DNA of 34,021 nt from Oscillospiraceae bacterium (GTDB lineage: Bacteria > Bacillota > Clostridia > Oscillospirales > Ruminococcaceae). The notes below the pieces were generated by a model that did no database searches, was not told where the DNA came from, and worked only from the letters and a program-made list of their open reading frames with translations. The position numbers and the translations under genes were made by a program. Below, piece by piece: positions 15,391 to 24,394 of the stretch; the stretch's first letter is position 1; every line of letters starts with the position of its first letter. The DNA is taken from positions 1-34,021 of the forward strand of contig JAKSPJ010000022.1 of assembly GCA_024404915.1 (NCBI GenBank). Direction: 5' to 3'.

Positions 15391-17256
15391 ATGAAGAAAT
15401 CAAAGAAGAAGATCCGTGACGGAAGCAAAAAAAGCGAAATTAGGGAAAGATACCAAGAAAGTGACTCGGCCACAATTGAAGTTATTCCTGCAGATGAAGA
15501 AAACACTATCGATATAGAAAAGAGAAAATTAAAGGTTGCAGCGTATGTTCGAGTTTCTACACAGAATGACGAGCAGACTTCTTCTTTTGAATTACAGGTA
15601 AAAGATTTCACGAAGCGAATAAATGATAATCCTAACTGGGAGTTTGCAGGAATCTACAGTGATGAGGGTATTTCCGGTACTGAGTTATCACATAGAAGAG
15701 GTATGCTCCGTCTCATCGAGGATGCAAAAGCTGGAAAAGTTCAATTGATTCTTGCTAAGTCTATTGCCAGATTTGCAAGAAACACAGTTGATTGCCTGAC
15801 CATTGTTCAGGAGCTGAGAGATTACGGCGTTGGTGTGCGTTTTGATGAGAATAATCTTTGTACCCTTGGAACAGAAGGAACAATGTTACTGGCTATACTT
15901 GCAATAGTTGCTGAGGAAGAATCGAGATCTAAATCTTTTATCATGAACTGGTCAATCGCTCGAAGATTTAAGAATGGTATATTTTTAACTCCTGAACTTC
16001 TCGGCTATGATAAGGATGAAAATGGTAATCTTGTCATAAATGAAAGCGAAGCAGAAACTGTTAAGGTTATTTACTATCTGTATGTAAATGGATGGTCTAC
16101 TACAGAAATAGCCGATATACTGACGGAATACCATCGTGAAACTAAACTGGGAAATACTGAATGGGATGCATCCTATATTCCCGGAATAATTGATAATGAG
16201 CGTCATTGCGGAGATGTTCTTGCTCAAAAGACTTACACTCCTGACTTTAAGACTCATAAATCTGTAAAGAACGATAGAAAACTGCCTAAATATAGGAAGC
16301 GTGATCACCATGAGGCGATAGTCAGCCGAGAGGTATTTAACGAAGCAGCAAGAATCCGTGCTTCCAGATACTATTCAAGAAAGAAACACGCTCTTCCTGT
16401 TTTGAGTGTTGTTGAGGATGGCGTTCTGCGTGGATATGTTCCAATTGATAGAAACTGGGAGGGATTTTCTCTCGAAGACTATCAGTCAGCCTGTGAAAGC
16501 CTTGGAACGAATTCATCATATTCTAATTTTGAATCTCCCCAGAACCCACTAAAAGGATATCACAGAGTCAGTTCATATTTCTTTCAGTCAAAAGATGATA
16601 TGTATATGACAATCTCAGATTCAAAAATGCGATTTAATACTGCATGTCTACGAAAATTTGAGGATGTAGAATACGTGGAACTGCTTATAAACACCGTAAA
16701 TAACTGCATCGCATTAAGACCATGTACTAAAGACAATCCAAATGCAATTCACTGGGGAAAGCTGAGAGAAAATAAATGGGTAGTTAGCAGCATGAGCTGC
16801 AGAGGTCTTTCAAAGGTATTATTCGGGCTTATGTCCTGGACGGAAAAGGGTAAGTATAAGTTCAAGGGTAGATTTATGGGTAAAGGAAAAGATAAACTGC
16901 TTTTATTTGAGCTGAACGAACCGATGATTATCAAGGAAGAAGTCCGGGAATACACAATTCCTGATAATAACAACAGCGATTCAGAGAGTGTTATCGCTGT
17001 AGAAGAAACAATAAAGATATATCCTTTATCTTGGGCGGCTTCTTTTGGGGCTCCAATTCTGTCTGTTGCACGAGGCAGTTTACTGACTCAGCATCACTAT
17101 TCTGATGATTGGGATGTATTGAGACCTGCAAAGGTTATAGAAGAATTGAATGCAATTTCCACAGAGGAACTTGCCTGTCTAATGGATGAAGCGGATAAAA
17201 TAATGGAGGGTTGGAAACAAAATGGAACAAGTGGAGTTAATGAATGCGGCAACTGA
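15391..17256 (+). CDS. Serine recombinase with unusual C-terminal domain
   Basis: A recombinase of about 620 residues. After a basic N-terminal extension comes the catalytic domain: AAYVRVSTQNDEQTSSFELQ (Ser58, counted from the first ATG at 15385), YSDEGISGTELSHRRGMLRL, and ILAKSIARFARNTVDCL. A recombinase DNA-binding domain spans about 200-330. No cysteine zinc ribbon or long coiled coil is seen. Instead residues 395-515 form a domain (MRFNTACLRKFEDVEYVELL, later MSCRGLSKVLFGLMSW) shared with both downstream proteins. The ATG at 15391 is chosen because GGAG lies 7 bases upstream; 15385 and 15388 are in frame. It probably catalyses integration and excision with its two partners as accessory subunits. 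Confidence 0.88.
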   Translation: MKKSKKKIRDGSKKSEIRERYQESDSATIEVIPADEENTIDIEKRKLKVAAYVRVSTQNDEQTSSFELQVKDFTKRINDNPNWEFAGIYSDEGISGTELSHRRGMLRLIEDAKAGKVQLILAKSIARFARNTVDCLTIVQELRDYGVGVRFDENNLCTLGTEGTMLLAILAIVAEEESRSKSFIMNWSIARRFKNGIFLTPELLGYDKDENGNLVINESEAETVKVIYYLYVNGWSTTEIADILTEYHRETKLGNTEWDASYIPGIIDNERHCGDVLAQKTYTPDFKTHKSVKNDRKLPKYRKRDHHEAIVSREVFNEAARIRASRYYSRKKHALPVLSVVEDGVLRGYVPIDRNWEGFSLEDYQSACESLGTNSSYSNFESPQNPLKGYHRVSSYFFQSKDDMYMTISDSKMRFNTACLRKFEDVEYVELLINTVNNCIALRPCTKDNPNAIHWGKLRENKWVVSSMSCRGLSKVLFGLMSWTEKGKYKFKGRFMGKGKDKLLLFELNEPMIIKEEVREYTIPDNNNSDSESVIAVEETIKIYPLSWAASFGAPILSVARGSLLTQHHYSDDWDVLRPAKVIEELNAISTEELACLMDEADKIMEGWKQNGTSGVNECGN

Positions 17257-18037
17257 GTCTTTCACTGAAGATGATTTCTGTACAGAGAAAGAAAAGCGTA
17301 GGTTAGAACTTGAAAAAGCATTTGGAGGATTAAAGTTTCTTGTTATTCGTAAGGAGCTTTTTGCACATCGCTGTGATCCTGCAATCACCATCAGAAAAGA
17401 CAGTATAACATTTAATGCTGCCTGCATTAATGGCTTGGAAGATGTAGTTTACATCCAGCTTTTAATTTGTGAAGAAGAAAAGATGTTTGCTATTACAAGC
17501 TGTGATGAAAATGAAAAGGATGCACTCAGATGGTGCATCCAAAAAGAAGATAAGCGAAAAAGTCGAAAAATGACATGCAAAGACTTCACTGAAAAGCTCT
17601 ATAAGCTTATGAACTGGGATATGAATTGTCGTTACAAGGTTTTAGGCTATAAGATTGAATTTGAAGGTCAGGAATACTATGTTTTTGACTTAGTTGTGAA
17701 AGAGATATTCAGAGAGAAAACAAAAGATGATGAAAATGAAACTGTAGATACAAGAAAAGGCTATTATTCGGAAGATATAGCCGGAACATTCGGCGTACCT
17801 GTAGAAGAACACAAGAGAAAAATGCAGCTTGTTAGAGAGGGTGTTTATGTATCGACAACTGAGGACATGGTAGATACATACTCTGAATTTGCCAAGAAAG
17901 ATGACACCGCAGCTGATGCCATTTCACAGTATGGTGAAGAGCAGCTCTCGTTTTTAGGTAGTATTTCTGGAGAAGATACTGTCTCAACAAGCTTGGAGGA
18001 TAAAGAGAATGGAATATACAGTACGGGAAGCGAGTGA
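17222..18037 (+). CDS. Recombinase accessory protein sharing the recombinase C-terminal domain
   Basis: A 271-residue protein without catalytic recombinase residues. Residues 50-160 align by eye with the C-terminal domain of the recombinase before it: SITFNAACINGLEDVVYIQLL, then KMTCKDFTEKLYKLMNWDMN, then YKVLGYKIEF. A second short match is AGTFGVPVEEH against AASFGAPILS. The gene overlaps the recombinase by 35 bases with GGAGGG ahead of its ATG, and the next gene overlaps it by 29 bases. Stoichiometric co-production and a shared domain suggest hetero-oligomerisation with the recombinase, perhaps as a directionality factor or DNA-binding partner. No biochemical function is known to me. Confidence 0.75.
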   Translation: MEQVELMNAATESFTEDDFCTEKEKRRLELEKAFGGLKFLVIRKELFAHRCDPAITIRKDSITFNAACINGLEDVVYIQLLICEEEKMFAITSCDENEKDALRWCIQKEDKRKSRKMTCKDFTEKLYKLMNWDMNCRYKVLGYKIEFEGQEYYVFDLVVKEIFREKTKDDENETVDTRKGYYSEDIAGTFGVPVEEHKRKMQLVREGVYVSTTEDMVDTYSEFAKKDDTAADAISQYGEEQLSFLGSISGEDTVSTSLEDKENGIYSTGSE

Positions 18038-18371
18038 TCCTGGGATAAGTTTTTACCTTCCAAGAGGTAGGATTACTATTTTTAAGACCACATTGGCGGC
18101 ATTAGGATATCCTGACAACTTTAGATTTCTGCTTGATAACGATAAAAGGCAGCTTGCTATAGAAGGATGCTCTTTTGGAGCTGTCGGCTCTCATCAGCTA
18201 AAGAAAATACCTGAAGGACATTCTTTAGATATTATCAGTAAAGATATGGTTCGATTTATTTATCAGACCTGTGACTGGGAGTCTGATTCAACGTACAGAA
18301 TTATGGGGATAACTATGCCCAATCGCAAAATGGTCGTCTTTGACCTGAATAGTGCCCAAAAACTATCTTAG
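18009..18371 (+). CDS. Second small recombinase accessory protein
   Basis: A 120-residue protein that is essentially one copy of the shared domain: RITIFKTTLAALGYPDNFRF, LAIEGCSFGAVGS, DIISKDMVRFIYQTCDWE, YRIMGITMPNRKMVVFDL. The order of strands and the Trp-containing helix match the recombinase C-terminus and the 271-residue protein, although identity is lower. GGAGG stands 8 bases before the ATG and the gene overlaps the previous one by 29 bases. It closes the four-gene operon and a strong terminator follows. Probably a structural or DNA-binding subunit of the recombination complex. Confidence 0.72.
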   Translation: MEYTVREASDPGISFYLPRGRITIFKTTLAALGYPDNFRFLLDNDKRQLAIEGCSFGAVGSHQLKKIPEGHSLDIISKDMVRFIYQTCDWESDSTYRIMGITMPNRKMVVFDLNSAQKLS

Positions 18372-18455
18372 AAAACAAGTACGGGATAACTGCATCCTTA
18401 AACGCTTGATTCAGGTTCAGAGCCAATAACTACAATATAATAATTACAATACAAT

Positions 18456-18510
18456 AGCCCACCAAGTAGGCAGTCAAGAAACCGACCGCTTACTTGGTGG
18501 GCTGTTTTTA
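18456..18510 (+). terminator. Rho-independent terminator of the recombinase operon
   Basis: A perfect 13-bp stem (AGCCCACCAAGTA, 18456-18468, with 18491-18503) is followed by GTTTTTA. It ends the ATPase/recombinase operon and lies about 40 bases before the apparent element edge at 18548. Confidence 0.9.
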
Positions 18511-18513
18511 TTT

Positions 18514-19134
18514 TTGCCTAAAAATAGGGGATTTTATACCATTCTTACCGTAACATCAACAGGCGAAAATGTAAATGAAATAGAGAGAATGGTTCCTGAA
18601 TATGTTGGATGTAAATATGCCGTTGCTTTATCATGCGGTACAGCTGCTTTGCATCTTGCCACAAAGCTTGCGGGAGAGAAGCTGTACGGAATGCCAAAGC
18701 CTCATCAAGGGAGCCTTCAAGGACACAAGGTTTTCTGTTCTGATATGACATTTGATGCAACTGTTAATCCTATCGCTTATGAAAACGGTGAAGCTATTTT
18801 TATTGATACGGAACGTGATACATGGAATATGGATCCTGTCGCACTTGAGAAGGCTTTTGAACTTTATCCAGATGTAAAGCTTGTCGTTCTTGTACATCTA
18901 TATGGAACACCTGCTAAGTTTGATGAAATCAAGGCTATCTGCGATAAGCATGGTGCTCTTATTATTGAGGATGCAGCAGAGTCTTTGGGGGCTACATATA
19001 AAGGTAAAGAAACTGGCAATCTTGGCGATTTCAATGCGATTTCCTTCAACGGAAATAACCTCTTATTTATAGAAAAGATGTATGGACATGCGTACACGGT
19101 AATCACGGTCTCTGCCCCGGCGGCGGCTGCGTGA
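18514..19134 (+). pseudogene. DegT/DnrJ/EryC1-family aminotransferase fragment
   Basis: The middle third of a PLP-dependent sugar aminotransferase is preserved between about 18549 and 19057: STGENVNEIERMVPEYVGC, YAVALSCGTAALHLATKLAG, FCSDMTFDATVNPI, EAIFIDTERDTWNMDP, VLVHLYGTPAKFDEI, IIEDAAESLGATYKGK, GDFNAISFNGN. The roughly 30 N-terminal residues are missing, and the frame breaks exactly where the catalytic Lys should follow (SFNGN-K). Both ends are therefore cut and no active enzyme can result. Intact relatives make amino sugars for surface polysaccharides. The left break abuts the recombinase operon and may be the element edge; the right break abuts an opposing gene remnant. Confidence 0.8.
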
Positions 19135-19423
19135 ATATTCCTCAATATTCACATAGCTGATATCGGACATCATGATGACTCTTTTATTGAGAAAATACTG
19201 AATCGTCAGGGTATTCATATCGATGATCAGTTTTGTGCCGATGGAACGCTCCAGACAAAACATTACGGGAAGAACCGTAAATGCGGCAAAGCCTGCAATG
19301 GCGGCGATCACTGCAGTAAGGGGGAAAATGGATAAACCGAATGCACTTGTAAAAAAATACGCCGATGCTGATGAGCATACCATATATAATCCATTTCTGT
19401 TCATGCTTGATAGTGAATATCAT
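19063..19423 (-). pseudogene. Frameshifted small membrane protein gene (PH-domain-like)
   Basis: A perfect promoter (19454-19482) and AAAGGAG ahead of an ATG at 19423 show that this was a real gene. The frame from that start reads MIFTIKHEQKWIIYGMLISI, then needs a one-base shift in a T7 run (minus strand, near 19350) to continue as SAFGLSIFPLTAVIAAIAGF. After this come a second hydrophobic helix, a segment like LIIDMNTLTIQYFLNKRVIM, and a basic end. Two membrane helices followed by a beta segment resemble bacterial PH-domain membrane proteins, but this is tentative. The 3' end abuts the DegT fragment. The frameshift could be real or a homopolymer error. Confidence 0.55.
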
Positions 19424-19453
19424 TGCGAATCTCCTTTGCAAAAGAATAGAAAC

Positions 19454-19482
19454 ATTATAGCATATGCGATGGGAAATGTCAA
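19454..19482 (-). promoter_or_regulatory. Consensus sigma-A promoter
   Basis: On the minus strand perfect TTGACA (19477-19482) and TATAAT (19454-19459) are separated by 17 bases, 31 bases before the ATG at 19423. Confidence 0.75.
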
Positions 19483-19535
19483 TAGATACACCCCGGTTGT
19501 CCGGCTCCTGCACATTCATTCACAATACCTTTTTT

Positions 19536-20195
19536 TCAGTCATCCAGTCTTGCAATGATGCGGAGAATCTTTGTAATATCATTGTTGTCCAGCTTGCCGT
19601 TTCTGTCGGCATCTGCACAGATTCTGCCTTCGATGCTGATGAAGATTTCAGGATCCTCGGAGATGAATCTTGCCAGAACGACAACATCAATAACGTCAAT
19701 ATCGCCGTCACCATTGCAGTCGCCGATGATGATATCCTCATCCAGAACAGTCACCAGCAGTTCAAGGGTCTCATTGCCGGGACTGATGACACTGATAGTG
19801 GCAGTTCCCACAGTCAGTGCGGTGACAACACCCGACGGAGATACAACCGCTACGGATTTATCACTGGAAACAAATGTGCAGTCTGCCTTGCTGGGCTGAA
19901 TGGTATACTGCTCCGCAGGATGGAGAACAACGGCTTCCTGCTCAAGGGCAAGAGGGGGTTCCACAGTGACCGTAAGCTGTACCACATCGCCATCCGGATT
20001 GATGACAGATATAATGGCGGTGCCTGCGGTCAATGCCGTTACAATGCCCCGTCCGGAAACCACTGCAACCCCCGGCTTGCTGGAGCTGAACAGGCAGTTA
20101 TCATGATTGGGCATAATCTGATACTGCTCTGCCGGCTGAAGAATCACTGCATTTTCCGGAATGGAAAGCTCCGGCAGTGTGACTGTTGTTGTGGT
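19536..20195. repeat. 660-bp direct repeat, copy 1 (Ig-like pair plus dockerin)
   Basis: These bases recur in the same orientation at 22091-22750, offset 2555, and no difference was seen by eye. The match starts at the stop codon and ends as the Thr linker begins. Confidence 0.9.
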
Positions 20196-21989
20196 CGTTG
20201 TTATGGCTGTAGTGGTTGTCGTTGCGGCGGCTGTTGTAGTTGTCTTTGCAGTGGTAATGATGGCTGCTTTTGCGGTGGTTGTGGTAACGATCGCCGCTGT
20301 GGTTGCTCTGGTTGCGGCAGTGGTCGCCTTGGTGGCTGTTGTGGCTGTGGTCGCTTTGGTAGTGGTCTTGGTAACAGTCGTTTCTGCCGGCACATTTCCC
20401 TTTAACCTCTGCACAATTTTCTGGATGGTTGCAGGGCCGGCCATGCCGTCCGCATCCAGTCCGTTGGCGGTCTGGAATTGTTTTACAATGGATTCTGTGG
20501 CAGAGCCGAAGTCACCGTCTGTTCCATAGGGTGTGGTATAGCCGAGCTTTTCCAGCGCATACTGGAGCCAGCGCACATCATCTCCCTTGGAGCCCTTCTG
20601 CAGGACAGGACTGCCTGTGGGGCGGGGGTAGGGGATGCCCAGCTCTGTATCTGCTGCTGGCACTGTAAGGCTTTTTATCTTTGAAACAATCATATTGACG
20701 GTGGCAGAGCCAACCTTGCCGTCCGCATCCAGTCCGTTGTTTGCCTGGAATTGTTTCACAATGGATTCTGTGGCAGATCCGAAATCACCGTCTGCGCCAT
20801 ACTGTGTTGCATAGCCGAGCATTTCCAGCGCATACTGTACCCAGCGCACATCATCGCCTGTGGAGCCCTTCTGCAGGACAGGACTGCCTGTCGGACGGGG
20901 ATAGGGAATGCCCAGCTCCGTATCAGGCCTGAGCGAGGGGGCAATGGCCTGCATCCGCTCCACAATTTTCTGTATTGTTCCTGCACCGACCTGACCATCT
21001 GCGCCGAGGCCGCTGGCAGCCTGAAACTGTTTTACCACGGTTTCCGTGCTGGTGCCGAAATCACCGTCATCACCGTATTGAGTGGCATAACCTAGCTTTT
21101 CCAGTGCATACTGTACCCAGCAGACACCGCTGCCCTTGGAGCCTTTCTGAATCAGTGTGCTGCCGTCAGGGCGAGGGTAGGGGATGCCCAGCTCTTGATC
21201 AGAAATATCTGCTGCATTGCTGCCCCCGCATATGGTATAAATATCCTCTGCTTTCCTGCCTCGTGTATATTGCTTTGTCAGTCTGTCAGAGGGCCGTTCA
21301 TATTGCGTGCAGACAATCCGCCCGGCATTTCCTGCCGCAGTACGGGTATTCAGGTTATCTGCATTATTGGTTTTCCAGTTGGAATATACGTTCTTAAAGT
21401 CTGTTTTGATTTCCTGCACCATGAACAGACCTTCCGCCTTTGTAACCTGCTCCATGGTAATCGAGCTGCTTCCGCCTGCAATTTCCATGTATTTTTTCAG
21501 CAGATTCTTTGTGCGCTCTCCTGTCCACTGCGCGCAGCCCAGACCGAATTTTCCTTTGTAATTATCCTTTTCCAGGCTGCATACCATGGTGTATACTTCA
21601 GACAGATTTTTATTCACGATGTTCTGACCGGAATACTTTGAACGATAATTCCAGTTTTCATCCATATAGACCAGATAGGCAGGCTCATTTCCGGAAGAAT
21701 AATTGGAGCTTTCAAACAGGCCGAAGGAGCCTTCACAAGCAAAATTGCCAAGCATGCCTGCGATAAAAGCCAGCTCATAGCCTTCATTGTAGAGCACATC
21801 GCCCATTTCAGCCAGCGCACGTCTCTGGCTGCTGTCACCCAATGACGTGCTGTTCAGCAGCTTGTCATGAAACGGGCTGACAGCCGCCTTTGCATGCAGA
21901 AATGCATCACCGGCTGAAAGTAGCGTTCCGCTCAGAACAGAACACAGCACAGAAAATGCTGCTGCTGCGCCCAGAATTCTTTTCTTCAT
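19536..21989 (-). CDS. Secreted tail-lysozyme-like peptidoglycan hydrolase with dockerin
   Basis: An 817-residue exported protein. Order: signal peptide (about 1-32); tail-lysozyme-type domain to about residue 240, with likely catalytic Glu in GMLGNFACEGSFGLFES and the motif FGLGCAQWTGERTKNLL; three peptidoglycan-binding type 1 repeats, each opening ELGIPYPRP with DGDFG..TE..VKQFQ; a Thr/Ala linker; two beta-sandwich Ig-like repeats (AEQY.I.P.....F.SS...VAVVS); and a C-terminal type I dockerin (GDCNGDGDIDVIDVVVLARF, ADADRNGKLDNNDITKILRI). It probably cleaves peptidoglycan outside the cell while docked on a scaffold or held on the cell wall. AAAGGAG before 21989 decides the start. The last 660 bases match the neighbour exactly. 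Confidence 0.85.
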   Translation of the reverse strand: MKKRILGAAAAFSVLCSVLSGTLLSAGDAFLHAKAAVSPFHDKLLNSTSLGDSSQRRALAEMGDVLYNEGYELAFIAGMLGNFACEGSFGLFESSNYSSGNEPAYLVYMDENWNYRSKYSGQNIVNKNLSEVYTMVCSLEKDNYKGKFGLGCAQWTGERTKNLLKKYMEIAGGSSSITMEQVTKAEGLFMVQEIKTDFKNVYSNWKTNNADNLNTRTAAGNAGRIVCTQYERPSDRLTKQYTRGRKAEDIYTICGGSNAADISDQELGIPYPRPDGSTLIQKGSKGSGVCWVQYALEKLGYATQYGDDGDFGTSTETVVKQFQAASGLGADGQVGAGTIQKIVERMQAIAPSLRPDTELGIPYPRPTGSPVLQKGSTGDDVRWVQYALEMLGYATQYGADGDFGSATESIVKQFQANNGLDADGKVGSATVNMIVSKIKSLTVPAADTELGIPYPRPTGSPVLQKGSKGDDVRWLQYALEKLGYTTPYGTDGDFGSATESIVKQFQTANGLDADGMAGPATIQKIVQRLKGNVPAETTVTKTTTKATTATTATKATTAATRATTAAIVTTTTAKAAIITTAKTTTTAAATTTTTAITTTTTTVTLPELSIPENAVILQPAEQYQIMPNHDNCLFSSSKPGVAVVSGRGIVTALTAGTAIISVINPDGDVVQLTVTVEPPLALEQEAVVLHPAEQYTIQPSKADCTFVSSDKSVAVVSPSGVVTALTVGTATISVISPGNETLELLVTVLDEDIIIGDCNGDGDIDVIDVVVLARFISEDPEIFISIEGRICADADRNGKLDNNDITKILRIIARLDD

Positions 21990-22026
21990 GGTTCTTCTCC
22001 TTTTCGTTATATTTATCTTCAATGTG

Positions 22027-22061
22027 TACAGCCGGATTCCGAATTGTAGAATCCGGCTGTA
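22027..22061 (-). other. Strong hairpin between the two hydrolase genes
   Basis: TACAGCCGGATTC (22027-22039) pairs perfectly with 22049-22061 around a 9-base loop. No U tract follows on either strand, so it is a weak terminator candidate and may instead stabilise or process a two-gene message. A possible promoter for the lysozyme-like gene overlaps it (minus-strand TTGACA 22064-22069, TACAAT 22043-22048, only 15 bases apart). Confidence 0.5.
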
Positions 22062-22090
22062 GCTGTCAATGTGCGGACAAACCGGTATTG

Positions 22091-22750
22091 TCAGTCATCC
22101 AGTCTTGCAATGATGCGGAGAATCTTTGTAATATCATTGTTGTCCAGCTTGCCGTTTCTGTCGGCATCTGCACAGATTCTGCCTTCGATGCTGATGAAGA
22201 TTTCAGGATCCTCGGAGATGAATCTTGCCAGAACGACAACATCAATAACGTCAATATCGCCGTCACCATTGCAGTCGCCGATGATGATATCCTCATCCAG
22301 AACAGTCACCAGCAGTTCAAGGGTCTCATTGCCGGGACTGATGACACTGATAGTGGCAGTTCCCACAGTCAGTGCGGTGACAACACCCGACGGAGATACA
22401 ACCGCTACGGATTTATCACTGGAAACAAATGTGCAGTCTGCCTTGCTGGGCTGAATGGTATACTGCTCCGCAGGATGGAGAACAACGGCTTCCTGCTCAA
22501 GGGCAAGAGGGGGTTCCACAGTGACCGTAAGCTGTACCACATCGCCATCCGGATTGATGACAGATATAATGGCGGTGCCTGCGGTCAATGCCGTTACAAT
22601 GCCCCGTCCGGAAACCACTGCAACCCCCGGCTTGCTGGAGCTGAACAGGCAGTTATCATGATTGGGCATAATCTGATACTGCTCTGCCGGCTGAAGAATC
22701 ACTGCATTTTCCGGAATGGAAAGCTCCGGCAGTGTGACTGTTGTTGTGGT
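22091..22750. repeat. 660-bp direct repeat, copy 2
   Basis: Copy of 19536-20195. It encodes the two Ig-like repeats and the dockerin, indicating recent duplication or gene conversion of the C-terminal module. Confidence 0.9.
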
Positions 22751-24394
22751 GGTCGTTGTTGCACCAGCAGTTGTAGTTGTTGTCGTTGTGGTGGTTTTTG
22801 CAGTAGTGGTAGTTGCCTTCGTAGAAACTGTCGTCACCTTGGCTGTGGTTGTGGTTGCCTTGGTGGAAACTGTGGTTGCCTTGGTTGCAGTTGTCGTTGC
22901 CTTCGTAGAAACGGTTGTTGCCTTGGTAACTGTGGTAGTTGCCTTTGTGGTAACAATTGTAACTGCTACAGGCGGATTCTGAATAGCCTGCACGATTTTC
23001 TGGATGGTTGCAGGGCCTACCTGACCGTCAGCACTAAGACCGTATTCAGACTGGAATCGCTTCACGATTTCCTCTGTAGAAGAGCCAAAGTCGCCGTCAA
23101 TGCCATACTGCGTGGTATAGCCGAGAGACTGGAGTGCATACTGTACCCAGCGGACACCATCACCCTTGGAACCCTTCTGAATCAGGGGACTGCCGGATGG
23201 ACGGGGATAAGGAATACCCAGTTCTTTGTCTGTGGTGTTGGGTGGTATACTCTTCAATCTGGATACGATTGCATTGATGGTGCCGGAGCCTACAAGGCCA
23301 TCTGCAGCAAGTCCGTTTGCAGCCTGGAATTGCTTAACAATCGCTTCTGTTGTGGAACCGAAATCGCCGTCAATTCCATACTGTGTGGTGTAGCCAAGCT
23401 TCTGCAGTGCATACTGTACCCAGCGAACACCGTCGCCCTTGGAGTCCTTCTGAATCAGGGGACTGCCTGTCGGACGGGGATAAGGAATACCCAGATCGCT
23501 GTCCACGCCTGCGCCTTTCAGTTTTGCAACAATTGCAGTAATGGTGCCGGAGCCTACAAGACCATCTGCAGCAAGTCCGTTTGCAGACTGGAATTGCTTA
23601 ACAATCGCTTCTGTTGTGGAACCGAAATCGCCGTCAACACCATACTGAGTGGTATAGCCCAGCTTCTGCAGCGCATACTGTACCCAGCGGACACCATCGC
23701 CCTTGGAGCCCTTCTGAATCAGCGGGCTGCCTGTGGGACGTGGATAGGGAATGCCCAGCTCTGTGTCCGTGTTGTTCTGTCCGTTTGGCAGCGGAAGATT
23801 CTGGACAAAGGAAGGATCAATCAGATCGCTTCTTCTTCTGTAGTTTTTATCGGTTACATATTTGTATGTTGTATTCGAGAGATCTGTCAGTGAACCGGAT
23901 GTTGTACCCAGATACAGCTCCAGATGCAGCATGTGGTCGCCGCCTATAGTATTGGCAATCACTTTGCCGATGACCTGACCCTGTGTCACTCTGCTTCCCT
24001 TTCTCAGACTGGTACTGATCTCACAGTACCTTGCAACAGAGCCGTCATCGTTTATGACGCTGATTGCCTGTGTCTCGCCGTAAAAATTCGAGCTGAATTC
24101 ATCGACGATACCGCTTGTCATGGCATAAACGTTGGAGCCGACAGCGCAGACGTAATCATTTGCAGCATGGTATCTTCCGTTGCTTCTTGCGCCGCCGAAT
24201 GCACGGGCGCCGGAGATATCCGCATAGCTGGCAGTAATGGGCTTTGTCCAGTTGTTTTTTGCATAGGTTATCATATCGCTGACGGATCCCCATACCGCAG
24301 CAGGCCGGAGGGTTTGCATCGGATAAATGGAAAACAGATTCAGCATCAGCAGTGTACATACCAGTACAGAAATAAATTTTAATTGTTTTTTCAT
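22091..24394 (-). CDS. Secreted M23-type peptidoglycan hydrolase with dockerin
   Basis: A 767-residue exported protein. Order: signal peptide (about 1-33); LytM/M23 domain (about 55-195); three peptidoglycan-binding repeats opening LGIPYPRP (about 215-465); a Thr-rich linker; two Ig-like repeats; and a dockerin identical to that of 19536-21989. Zinc ligands are likely His76 and Asp80 (RYHAANDY) and His157 (HMLHLEL). The catalytic-side histidines usual in LytM are replaced: RYCEI where YxHL is common, and MLH where HLH is usual. The same MLHxE pattern occurs in some M23 subfamilies, so activity is possible but not assured. GGGG-type ribosome site; promoter at 24533-24561. Likely a wall-lytic or wall-binding cellulosomal component. 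Confidence 0.85.
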   Translation of the reverse strand: MKKQLKFISVLVCTLLMLNLFSIYPMQTLRPAAVWGSVSDMITYAKNNWTKPITASYADISGARAFGGARSNGRYHAANDYVCAVGSNVYAMTSGIVDEFSSNFYGETQAISVINDDGSVARYCEISTSLRKGSRVTQGQVIGKVIANTIGGDHMLHLELYLGTTSGSLTDLSNTTYKYVTDKNYRRRSDLIDPSFVQNLPLPNGQNNTDTELGIPYPRPTGSPLIQKGSKGDGVRWVQYALQKLGYTTQYGVDGDFGSTTEAIVKQFQSANGLAADGLVGSGTITAIVAKLKGAGVDSDLGIPYPRPTGSPLIQKDSKGDGVRWVQYALQKLGYTTQYGIDGDFGSTTEAIVKQFQAANGLAADGLVGSGTINAIVSRLKSIPPNTTDKELGIPYPRPSGSPLIQKGSKGDGVRWVQYALQSLGYTTQYGIDGDFGSSTEEIVKRFQSEYGLSADGQVGPATIQKIVQAIQNPPVAVTIVTTKATTTVTKATTVSTKATTTATKATTVSTKATTTTAKVTTVSTKATTTTAKTTTTTTTTTAGATTTTTTTVTLPELSIPENAVILQPAEQYQIMPNHDNCLFSSSKPGVAVVSGRGIVTALTAGTAIISVINPDGDVVQLTVTVEPPLALEQEAVVLHPAEQYTIQPSKADCTFVSSDKSVAVVSPSGVVTALTVGTATISVISPGNETLELLVTVLDEDIIIGDCNGDGDIDVIDVVVLARFISEDPEIFISIEGRICADADRNGKLDNNDITKILRIIARLDD

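Noticed and set aside
253..18548. A single intact prophage or conjugative element
   Set aside because: No capsid, tail, relaxase or type IV secretion genes were found, and the joints at 10117 and 18548 show a composite, partly deleted structure.
19464..20405. A 313-codon plus-strand frame
   Set aside because: Same shadow of the Ig-like/dockerin coding strand; composition is that of the antisense of Thr-rich DNA.
21890..23893. A 667-codon plus-strand open frame opposite the dockerin genes
   Set aside because: It is a shadow of the minus-strand genes: it repeats wherever the 660-bp duplicate and PG-binding repeats repeat, is Cys/Gly-rich without domains, and lacks a ribosome site.
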